A DNA stretch of 64,000 nt, taken from Labilithrix sp. GTDB lineage: Bacteria > Myxococcota_A > Polyangia > Polyangiales > Polyangiaceae. Under the pieces are notes generated by a model, which saw only the letters and a program-made list of their open reading frames with translations, did no database searches and was not told the origin of the DNA. The position numbers were made by a program, and so were the translations under genes. Below are positions 52,961 to 61,990 of the stretch, one piece after another (position 1 is the stretch's first letter; every line of letters begins with the position of its first letter). Location of the stretch: assembly GCA_019637175.1 (NCBI GenBank), contig JAHBWD010000002.1:186001-250000 (forward strand), written 5' to 3'.

Positions 52961-53650
52961 TCAGCCGTCCTTCCAGCGATACCCCGCCCCGATGACGGTC
53001 TCGATGCGATCGAACGCCGGATCGATCGCCTCGATCTTCCGGCGGAGGCGCCTCACGTACGTGTCGATGATGCGCTCGGCCACGACGGACTCGTCGCCGC
53101 GGACGATCTCGAGGAGCCGATCGCGCGAGAGCACGAATCCGGCGCGCGACGCGAGCGCCTCGAGCAGGCGGAACTCGGTGACCGTCACGGAGATCGGCGC
53201 GCCCGCGTAGCGAACCTCGAGCCGCTCGGGGAACAGCTCGAGGGCGCCCTTCGCCACCGCGCGCTCGCTCTCCTGCGCGGCGCGCATCGCCTCGCGACGA
53301 AGCAGCGCGGCGACGCGCGCGAGCAGCACGCGCGTGCTGAAGGGCTTCGCGACGTAGTCGTCGGCGCCGAGCTCGAGGCCGAGCGCCTCGTCGATCTCGT
53401 TGTCGCGCGACGTGAGGAGGATGAGCGGGACGCCGTTGCCGCTCTCGCGGAGCTTGCGGCAGAGAGAGAAGCCGTCGAGGCCCGGCATGTTCACGTCGCT
53501 CACCACCGCCGCGGGCGACTCCTTCTTCACCGCGTCGAGGCCGCGCTGTCCGTCGACGGCCGTGAGCACCTCGTGACCTGCGTCTTCGAACGCGAGAGAG
53601 AGCGCGTCGAGCACCGAGGCGTCGTCGTCGATGAGGAGGATCTTCGCCAT
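52961..53650 (-). CDS. OmpR-type response regulator
   Basis: A 229-residue regulator with a receiver domain (acceptor Asp in VVSDVNMPGLDGFS, ILLTS, YVAKPF lysine) and a C-terminal winged helix (about 130-228) with TEFRLLEALA, SRDRLLEIV and the recognition segment RIIDTYVRRLRRKIE. It is the DNA-binding partner of the kinase encoded 2 nt downstream. ATG 53650 starts directly at the first strand (MAKILLIDDD). The 158-nt gap to the divergent deacetylase gene is likely to hold the promoter. Confidence 0.94.
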   Translation of the reverse strand: MAKILLIDDDASVLDALSLAFEDAGHEVLTAVDGQRGLDAVKKESPAAVVSDVNMPGLDGFSLCRKLRESGNGVPLILLTSRDNEIDEALGLELGADDYVAKPFSTRVLLARVAALLRREAMRAAQESERAVAKGALELFPERLEVRYAGAPISVTVTEFRLLEALASRAGFVLSRDRLLEIVRGDESVVAERIIDTYVRRLRRKIEAIDPAFDRIETVIGAGYRWKDG

Positions 53651-53808
53651 GGCGCGCGAACGAGGATAGCTCGCGGGCGCTGGATCCGAGTCGATCCACG
53701 GTTCGTCCAGGCGGCGCCCTACTAGAGGAGAGGGGCGCCGGATCTTCGGGGAAAACCCTCTGTCGGGCAGCCCTCTTCCACGGCACACGATGTGCGTGAA
53801 GGTACGCC

Positions 53809-54855
53809 ATGCTCGCCGATATTCTGGCTCGCCTGTCGAAGCTGGCCGTGGGCGTCTTGGCGGTGGGCGCCGTCGCCGCGGCTCCCGCGTGCGCCTCCGA
53901 GAGCGACGACGGAGGGTCGGCCGACGAAGACGAGCTCCGGCGCGGCGGCAAGATCCAGCTGATGGTGACGGTCGACTGGGAGGGGCGCGATCTCCGCGAA
54001 GACAACCTCCGCGCGATGGAGAACCTGAACCGCCGCTTCCCTCAGGTGAAGATCATCCACTTCCTCAACGCGGGCTACTACACGAAGCAGGCCGCCGATC
54101 GCGCCGACGTGACCGCGCGCATCAACCGCGCCGTGCGCCCGATCGACGAGAAGGGCCTCCACATCCACGGCTGGAAGCGACTCTTCGAGGCGTCGGGCGT
54201 GACCTTCCGCGGAGCCCCGACGTTCTGGGGCACCTCCCTCGACGCGAACGGGCGCGAGTGCATCGACGACTGCGGGCACGAGGTCCCGATCAGCCTCTAC
54301 ACGAGCGACGAGCTCCGCAAGGTCGTGAAGCTCAGCCTCGACACGCTCGAGCGCGAAGGCTTCGGGCGCGCGAAGAGCTTCCGGTGCGGCGGATGGATGG
54401 CGAAGCAGGCGGTGCGCGACGCGATCGCGGCCGAAGGGATCAAATACGAGCACTCGGCCGTGCCCACCGTCTTCTTGCAAGAGAAGCTGGGGAACCGACC
54501 CGTCTACGGCTGGCTCACCGAGCTGTGGCAAGGCACGACGAACGTCTCGCAGCCCTTCGCGATGGACGCGAGCGCGGCGACGCTCACCGAGATCCCGGAC
54601 AACGGCGGCCTCGCCGACTACGTCGACGCGCAGAAGATGATCGACGTCTTCCACGCGAACAAGGCGCAGTATCTCCGCGATCGCCGCAGGAACGTCGTGG
54701 TCTCGATCGGCTTCCACCACGAGACGGCGGCGATGTACCTGCCGCAGCTCGAGACCGCGCTCGCGAAGATCTACGAAGAGGCGGCGGCCGAGAGGCTTCC
54801 GCTCGAGAGCGTCACGTCGGAGGCGGTGCCTCGCGCGCGCGCGGGCGCGCGCTGA
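53809..54855 (+). CDS. NodB-like polysaccharide deacetylase family lipoprotein
   Basis: A 348-residue protein with signal ending AAPAC-AS. The NodB-type barrel can be traced: the metal Asp in MVTVDWEG, HIHGW (metal histidines), FRCGGWM and the late GFHHET motif. Family members remove acetyl groups from chitin, peptidoglycan or exopolysaccharide. AAGG precedes ATG 53809. It is divergent from the two-component operon and convergent with the PilZ gene. Confidence 0.75.
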   Translation: MLADILARLSKLAVGVLAVGAVAAAPACASESDDGGSADEDELRRGGKIQLMVTVDWEGRDLREDNLRAMENLNRRFPQVKIIHFLNAGYYTKQAADRADVTARINRAVRPIDEKGLHIHGWKRLFEASGVTFRGAPTFWGTSLDANGRECIDDCGHEVPISLYTSDELRKVVKLSLDTLEREGFGRAKSFRCGGWMAKQAVRDAIAAEGIKYEHSAVPTVFLQEKLGNRPVYGWLTELWQGTTNVSQPFAMDASAATLTEIPDNGGLADYVDAQKMIDVFHANKAQYLRDRRRNVVVSIGFHHETAAMYLPQLETALAKIYEEAAAERLPLESVTSEAVPRARAGAR

Positions 54856-54871
54856 CGGGCCTTTCGAGATC

Positions 54872-56551
54872 TCAGCGAGACTTCTTCCGCTTCTTCGCGT
54901 GGGCCTCGGGGTGGCCGCTCTTCGCGAGGTGCATCTCGAGCGTGTCGCCCTTCGCGCGCACCTGGTAGTTCGGCACGCCGTCCTTGAACGTGACGGTGAG
55001 CTCGGCGCCCGCGGCTTCGTTCGACATGCGGATCGCCGCGATGCGCGAGTCTTTCGACGCGAGCGGGCCGGCGGCGTCGAGCGACTTGCGACCGGGGATC
55101 ACGACGGTGAAGCCCGAAGGCTGCGACGCGCCCTGGATGCGATCGATCGGACCGTCCATCTTGATGTGGAGCACGTTGCCCTTCGCGACGACGCCGTTGC
55201 CGAAGGGCGTGACCTTGCCGTTGTGTCTACCGGAGCGCTCGGCCGGGTTCGTGGGATCGATCGGCATCATGCCCATCCCGCCCATCGCCGCGTTCGCGAG
55301 CGGATCGTTCTCCGGCGTCGGCGGCGTCAGGGGAGGCGGCGCCGGGCGCTGGGTCGCGGCCGCCGTCTCGACGGTCGGCGCGGCCGCCGTCGGCTGCGGC
55401 GCGGGCTTGCGCATCGCGGCCACCGCGAGGATCGTCGCGAGGCCCACGGCGCCGGCGACGACCGCCTTCTTCTTCGTCACGGCGAAGCGCGGCTTGGCCG
55501 GCTCCTCGACGATGTCCTTCTCGATCTCGCCGCGAATGACCTTGCGTCCGGTGGCGTGGAGGCCGCCGCCGGGGGCGGGCGCCGTGGTGCGGCGCACCGG
55601 GATCTCGACGTCGTCGCCCGACTTGCCCGTCTTGGCCTTCGCGCGCGCCGCCATGATCGCGACCGCCGTCTTCGCGCGCTTGGCCCACTTCTCGAGGGCC
55701 GGCTGCACCTTGGCCGCGCTGCGCGCGAACGCGCTCTTCATGCTCTTCGAGGCTTCGTCGCGCTCGTCGTCCATCGCCGAAGCCGCGCTCGCGACCGAAG
55801 GCCGAGCGTCGTGCGTCTCCGGCGGGTGCTGCGAGAGCGCGCCCGGATCCGCGTCGTGCGGCTCTTCCATCTCGCCTTCGTCGATCGGCGGCTCACCGCG
55901 ATCCGTCGTCTCTTCGATGCGCGGGTCCATCTCGGCGGCGTACGCCTCTTCGTCGTCGTAGCGGAGCGTGACGACGAGCTGCGGGATGCGCGTCTCGCGC
56001 TCGACCTCGACCTCGACGCGATCGATGAGCGCGGGCCGCTTCGCGCCCGTCGCGGCGTCTTCGAGATCGAGCTGCTTTCCGACCTGGAGGAAGCCGAGCT
56101 CGCTGAAGGCGGTGACGCTCGCGCCCTGCGCGCCCTTGACGCGCGCGCGCATCGGCGAAGCGAGGCCGTCGATGTGGAGTCGCACCTTGCGACCCTGGGG
56201 CGCCTCGAGGCTCATCCCCTCCTCGACCATGCCGATGATGCGCTGAAGCGCGACCGTGCTCGCCGAGTCGAGGTTGGTGAAGCGAATGCCGAACTCGCCT
56301 CCGTCGCCCATGTCGTCCTTCCAGAGGACCTCGCCGGCGGCGACGATGACCATGCCTTGACCTGCGTCGAAGCGACAGGTCACGGGCTGACCGACCTCGG
56401 GCAGGTACGCCGTCCGGAGGTGCATGCCCTCCTCGGAGAGGTTGACGGCTTGCGCCTCGAACGACGGACCCAGCGCGCCGCCGACCTCGACCATCCCCTC
56501 GAACGGGATCCGCGACGCGTGAGGCGCGCGGCGATCGCTTGCAGTGCTCAT
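54872..56551 (-). CDS. PilZ domain protein with membrane helix and AMIN-like C-terminus
   Basis: A 559-residue protein. A PilZ domain (about 10-115) opens SRIPFEG; the usual c-di-GMP RxxxR motif is partly seen (DRRAPHASRI), and the NLSEEGMHLRTAYL strand is clear. A second PilZ-like or beta region, an acidic linker and a single helix (VVAGAVGLATILAVAAM, about 375-395) follow, and then a Pro-rich part and a C-terminal beta domain (GNVLHIKMDGPIDRIQ) like the AMIN domains that bind peptidoglycan. GGAGGAGA precedes ATG 56551. It could link c-di-GMP to the cell envelope. Confidence 0.82.
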   Translation of the reverse strand: MSTASDRRAPHASRIPFEGMVEVGGALGPSFEAQAVNLSEEGMHLRTAYLPEVGQPVTCRFDAGQGMVIVAAGEVLWKDDMGDGGEFGIRFTNLDSASTVALQRIIGMVEEGMSLEAPQGRKVRLHIDGLASPMRARVKGAQGASVTAFSELGFLQVGKQLDLEDAATGAKRPALIDRVEVEVERETRIPQLVVTLRYDDEEAYAAEMDPRIEETTDRGEPPIDEGEMEEPHDADPGALSQHPPETHDARPSVASAASAMDDERDEASKSMKSAFARSAAKVQPALEKWAKRAKTAVAIMAARAKAKTGKSGDDVEIPVRRTTAPAPGGGLHATGRKVIRGEIEKDIVEEPAKPRFAVTKKKAVVAGAVGLATILAVAAMRKPAPQPTAAAPTVETAAATQRPAPPPLTPPTPENDPLANAAMGGMGMMPIDPTNPAERSGRHNGKVTPFGNGVVAKGNVLHIKMDGPIDRIQGASQPSGFTVVIPGRKSLDAAGPLASKDSRIAAIRMSNEAAGAELTVTFKDGVPNYQVRAKGDTLEMHLAKSGHPEAHAKKRKKSR

Positions 56552-56631
56552 GAGAATTCTCCTCCGGACCTCTTCTGTCGTCCTAAGGAGGAACGGGGTG
56601 TTGGGCCAAGTTTGTGCTTCACGAGAGACGC

Positions 56632-56925
56632 ATGAAAGCGATCGTCATCGGTACGCTCGTGCTCGCGGCTTGCGGAGCGCGCCGAGCGCCTCCGGCCGAG
56701 CCGTCGTCGACCACGACGACGAGCGCGCCGGTGCCCGCAGAGCGGCAGCCCGCCGAGGGCCCATGCTGGCGCGGCCTCGCGCCCGATCGCGAGCAGGCGC
56801 CGGATCTCACGAGCTGCCTCGTCGCGTGCGACCAGCTCGGCGATGCCATTCCGCCCAACCCGCGCTGCCTCACCGCGCGCGAGTCCTGCCGCTTCGAATG
56901 CGCCAACCTCCACGGCCGCATCTGA
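56632..56925 (+). CDS. Small Cys-rich lipoprotein
   Basis: A 97-residue lipoprotein with signal ending LVLAAC-GA. The mature part is Thr/Pro rich and then has paired cysteines (GPCWRG, SCLVACDQ, RCLTARESCRFECAN) likely to form disulfides. ATG 56632 is favoured over the TTG-started longer frame. It is divergent from the PilZ gene by 80 nt. No family recognised. Confidence 0.65.
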   Translation: MKAIVIGTLVLAACGARRAPPAEPSSTTTTSAPVPAERQPAEGPCWRGLAPDREQAPDLTSCLVACDQLGDAIPPNPRCLTARESCRFECANLHGRI

Positions 56926-56938
56926 TCGGAGCGCGAAC

Positions 56939-57059
56939 GTCTCGCCCCAACCCAAGGCGTGCCCCCCGGCGCCAAGCGCCGGGTCGCCGAAGGCGAAGCA
57001 CGACGCGCGAGCGCCACTTGGCAGGGGAGGCTCACGCGCAAAGCGCGTGAGGGGAGCGC
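56939..57059. repeat. Hairpin-rich repeat element, copy 1
   Basis: This 121-bp unit is copied again 168 bp on, at 57107. Inside are an 8-bp stem (CCCGGCGC-CAA-GCGCCGGG, 56965-56983), a 5-bp stem (TCGCC-GAA-GGCGA, 56984-56996), a short GCCA/TGGC stem and a 9-bp stem (CTCACGCGC-AAA-GCGCGTGAG, 57031-57051). No gene is supported in the 56926-57239 gap; short frames across it are artefacts of the repeat. Confidence 0.85.
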
Positions 57060-57106
57060 GAAGCCTCGCGACAACCTCGAGACCCAACACGAAGCTCGAC
57101 CCAGAA

Positions 57107-57228
57107 GTCTCGCCCCAACCCAAGGCGTGCCTCCCGGCGCGAAGCGCCGGGTCGCCGAAGGCGAAGCACGCCGCGCCAGCGCCACATGGCAGGGGAGGCT
57201 CATCGGCGTAAGCCGATGAGGGGAGCGC
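57107..57228. repeat. Hairpin-rich repeat element, copy 2
   Basis: A 122-bp unit, differing from copy 1 at only five positions outside the last hairpin. The last hairpin reads CTCATCGGC-GTAA-GCCGATGAG (57199-57220): its stem sequence differs from copy 1 in three base pairs, all compensated. Just beyond it, GGGGAGC-gcca-GCTCCCC (57220-57237) makes another hairpin beside the carboxylase stop. Confidence 0.85.
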
Positions 57229-57239
57229 CAGCTCCCCCA

Positions 57240-58835
<1,596 letters not shown>

Positions 58836-58988
58836 TGCCGGCGGTTATAGGCGCAGGCGGGCCGCGCTGTCATCCGATCGGAGGACGCCGCCTCATGACG
58901 CGCAGATCATGCCCCATTGGGGTGGCACGATGGGCCGAGAGACAGTCTGGCGCATCGACCTACGGCCCTTTATTCTCGACGTTGGCGC

Positions 58989-60689
58989 ATGACACACTCT
59001 TCCTTGCCGAGCCCGTATCCCGCGCCGGGGGAGATCGTCGGCGACCCCCACACCGGCTGGCGGATCGAGAAGATCCTCGGCGAAGGCGGCATGGGCGCGG
59101 TGGCGCGCGCCTACAACCTCGTCCTTCACAACGCGGTCGCCATCAAGTTCATGAACCCGCAGTACCTCAGCTTCCCCGGAGCCGAGGAGCGGTTCGTCAA
59201 CGAGGGCAAGGCGTCGGCGCTCATCAAGAGCGACCACGTCGTCCCGGTGATGCAGGTCGGCAAGACGCAGGGCGGCACGCCGTTCCTCGTCATGGAGTGC
59301 CTCGACGGCGTCGACCTCGCGGATCTCCTGGTGCGCGACGGCACGCCCGGGCTCCCGGCCGAGCGCGCCGTCCACTTCGTGCTGCAGGTGCTGCGCGGCC
59401 TGCAGGCGGCGCACGCGATCGGGATCATCCACCGCGACATGAAGCCGTCGAACTGCTTCGCCGTGAACAAAGACGGCGAGGAAGACTTCGTGAAGATCCT
59501 CGACTTCGGCATCAGCAAGATCCACGAGCCTGGCCGGAGCGCGTCGCTCACGCAGACGAACTCGGCGCTCGGCACGCCGCTCTACATGTCGCCCGAGCAG
59601 GCGCGGAGCCCGCGCGACGTCGACGCGCGCTCCGACCTCTATTCGGTCGGCGTGATCCTCTACGAGCTGCTCACGGGGCACACGCCGTTCTTCTCCGAGA
59701 GCGGCGAGTTCACCGAGATCCTGTTCAAGCTGTTCACCGCCGACCCGCCGCCGGTCAAATCGACGCGACCCGATCTGCCCGACGAGCTCGCCGAAGCGGT
59801 TCACAAGGCCCTCGCTCGCGAGGTCGAGAACCGCTTCTCGAGCGCGCTCGAGATGGCCGAAGCGCTCGCGCCCTTCGCGAGCGAGCGAACGAAGCCGTAC
59901 CTCACGCGGATGAAGGCGTTCAAGCCGCCGCCGAAGGGCTCGCTCGCGCCGCCGCAGGATCTGCCGGAGTCGATGGTCGCGTTCTCCGCGATGCAACGAG
60001 GGCCGAGCACCGACGTGATGGCGCACCGTCCCACGACGGACGTGATGAAGGGGCCGCCGGTGACCGAGCTCCTGGCGAACGCGCCCCGCATCGTCGTCGA
60101 GCCGCCGAAGACGCCGGCGCCGGGGCCGTGGCAGGAGGGTCGGATGTCGGCCGTGCCCGAGGACGTCGGGGCGCGCGCGCGGCAAGACGAAGCGATCGCG
60201 CGCACGCAGTTCGATCGCGCGCACGTCACCGGCGCGGCGCCGGTGCGGGCCGCCGTCCCCGGCGCGGAGACCGATCTCGGCGCCGCGCGTGACGCGTCGA
60301 TTTCCGAGGCGTCGCCCCCGCCGGCGCGGCGGTCGCCGTTGCTCTTCGTGCTCCCGGCCGTGGCCGCCGTCGCGCTCGTCGGCGGCGTCTTCGCGCTCGC
60401 GGCGAGCAACAAGGGCGGCTCGACCACGCAGCCCACCGCCGAGCCCTCGTCGACCGCGAGCAACGTCGTCTTGCCGCCGCCTTCGGCGTCCGAGGCCGCT
60501 TCTTCCGCCGCGCCTACGGCGACGCCGAGCGCGTCGGCGATCGCGAGCGCCGAGCCTTCGGCCAAGCCGCCCGCGAGCGCGTCGGCGCGCACGACCGCGA
60601 CGCCGACGACGCGGCCGACGACGACGACGCACACCGCGCCGGTGACGCCGACGTCGACGAGCGCGCTCGACACGCAGATCAAGCAGTGA
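58989..60689 (+). CDS. Serine/threonine protein kinase with C-terminal membrane helix
   Basis: A 566-residue kinase. The Hanks-type domain (about 28-300) has P loop LGEGGMGAVARAYN, AIKFM, HRDMKPSNCF, ILDFGISKI and MSPEQ. A long Pro/Ala linker contains two DVMAHRPT/DVMKGPP repeats, then one helix (LLFVLPAVAAVALVGGVFALA, about 447-467) and an Ala/Ser/Pro/Thr-rich outer tail. ATG 58989 is preferred over earlier ones. The stop overlaps the GTGA of the next gene's longer frame, so the kinase and the PEGA protein may be co-expressed. Confidence 0.93.
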   Translation: MTHSSLPSPYPAPGEIVGDPHTGWRIEKILGEGGMGAVARAYNLVLHNAVAIKFMNPQYLSFPGAEERFVNEGKASALIKSDHVVPVMQVGKTQGGTPFLVMECLDGVDLADLLVRDGTPGLPAERAVHFVLQVLRGLQAAHAIGIIHRDMKPSNCFAVNKDGEEDFVKILDFGISKIHEPGRSASLTQTNSALGTPLYMSPEQARSPRDVDARSDLYSVGVILYELLTGHTPFFSESGEFTEILFKLFTADPPPVKSTRPDLPDELAEAVHKALAREVENRFSSALEMAEALAPFASERTKPYLTRMKAFKPPPKGSLAPPQDLPESMVAFSAMQRGPSTDVMAHRPTTDVMKGPPVTELLANAPRIVVEPPKTPAPGPWQEGRMSAVPEDVGARARQDEAIARTQFDRAHVTGAAPVRAAVPGAETDLGAARDASISEASPPPARRSPLLFVLPAVAAVALVGGVFALAASNKGGSTTQPTAEPSSTASNVVLPPPSASEAASSAAPTATPSASAIASAEPSAKPPASASARTTATPTTRPTTTTHTAPVTPTSTSALDTQIKQ

Positions 60690-60712
60690 TCGTCAGTGAC
60701 ACCGGAGAACGA

Positions 60713-61921
60713 GTGACCACGATGCCTTCCCCGATCAGACGCTGCGTCGCCCTCCTCGTCGCCACCGCGCTCGTCGCGCCGGTGGCCACGACGGTGACGC
60801 CGACGCCGGCCCACGCGCAGAAGCCGAAGACAGTGCGCGATCAGCTCCCGGAAGAAGCGAAGAAGCACTGGGACGCGGCGCTCCAGCTCTATCAACGCGG
60901 CAACTGGGACGGCGCGCGTACGAGCTTCAACGCCGCCTACGAGGCCTCGAAGAACCCGCGCGTGCTCTTCAACGTGGCCGTCTGCGAGAAGAACCTCGGT
61001 CGATACGGTCGCGCGATCGACATCTTCAAACGCGAGCTCGCCGAAGGCAAAGGCCAGCTCACGCCGTCGGAAGAAGCCGACGTGAAGGCGCAGATCGCGG
61101 GCCTCGAGCAGTACGTCGCGCAGCTCACCATCGACGTCAGCGAGGCGGGCGCCGAGGTCTACGTCGACGACGCGAAGGTCGGCACGTCGCCGCTCCCCGG
61201 ACCCGTGAGCGTCCAGCTCGGCGAGCGGCGCGTGCGCGTGAGCAAGCCCGGCTTCGCCGACGCACAGCGATCGATCGAGCTCAAAGGCGGCGCGAGCGGC
61301 GCGGTGCAGATCAAGCTCGTGCCCAACGTGAAGACGCAGCTCGTGAGCGTCTCCGTCGTCGGACCGACCAACGCCATCGTGAAGATCGACGGCAAGGAGG
61401 TCGGGTCGGCGCCGTACAAGGGGCAGGTCACGGTCTCGCCCGAGCCCCACCAGTTCACCGCCGAGGCGACCGGCTGGGTGCCCACGACGCAGAGCGCGGT
61501 CGTGCGCGAGAACGAGGCGCTGAACCTCACCTTGCAGATGTCCGAGGAGCAGCAGAAGGGAAAGCTCGTCGTCTTCGCGAAGCCCGAAGGCGCCACGATC
61601 GAGATCGACGGCAAGCAGGTCGGCGCGACGCGCTGGGAAGGCCCCGTCGGCGTCGGCACGCACCAGATCGTCGTCAAGAAGCAGGGCCACTACACGTGGA
61701 GCTACGACGTCGACGTTCCCAAGGGCGGCGAGCGATCGGTCACCGCGTCGCTCAACGAGGATCGCAACACGAGCTTCGTGCCCTGGCTCATCGGCACGCT
61801 CCTCGTCGTGGGCGCGACGACCGCGGCGATCATCGTCGTCGCGCAGCCGAAAGATCAGGAGCCGGTCAACGGCACGCTCCCGCCCTTCACCGTCAACACG
61901 CCGTCGTCGTTCCGGTTCTGA
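60713..61921 (+). CDS. Exported PEGA-domain protein with N-terminal TPR
   Basis: It has 402 residues. A signal peptide ending AHAQK is followed by a TPR pair (about 48-115; ALQLYQRGNWDGARTSFNAA, PRVLFNVAVCEKNL), three PEGA repeats (about 135-370; motifs AEVYVDDAKVGTSPL, AIVKIDGKEVGSAPY, ATIEIDGKQVGATRW), and one C-terminal helix (WLIGTLLVVGATTAAIIVV). PEGA proteins bind surface ligands in S-layer or envelope assemblies. GTG 60713 is chosen because GGAGAA stands before it; GTG 60686 overlaps the kinase stop and ATG 60722 is also possible. It lies downstream of a membrane Ser/Thr kinase, a common pairing. Confidence 0.87.
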   Translation: MTTMPSPIRRCVALLVATALVAPVATTVTPTPAHAQKPKTVRDQLPEEAKKHWDAALQLYQRGNWDGARTSFNAAYEASKNPRVLFNVAVCEKNLGRYGRAIDIFKRELAEGKGQLTPSEEADVKAQIAGLEQYVAQLTIDVSEAGAEVYVDDAKVGTSPLPGPVSVQLGERRVRVSKPGFADAQRSIELKGGASGAVQIKLVPNVKTQLVSVSVVGPTNAIVKIDGKEVGSAPYKGQVTVSPEPHQFTAEATGWVPTTQSAVVRENEALNLTLQMSEEQQKGKLVVFAKPEGATIEIDGKQVGATRWEGPVGVGTHQIVVKKQGHYTWSYDVDVPKGGERSVTASLNEDRNTSFVPWLIGTLLVVGATTAAIIVVAQPKDQEPVNGTLPPFTVNTPSSFRF

Positions 61922-61990
61922 TGCTTGCACTTTACAAACAACCCCACCGGCCGCGCTCCTCGCGCGAGTCTTCTTCTCGGAGGTAATCTC

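Noticed and set aside
56959..57219. Short frames across the 56939-57228 repeats
   Set aside because: All six frames stay open because of the composition, and the compensatory hairpin changes argue for non-coding selection.
58923..58938. TGGCAC sequence before the second Ser/Thr kinase
   Set aside because: The -24 element matches, but nothing resembling TTGC follows at the required spacing.
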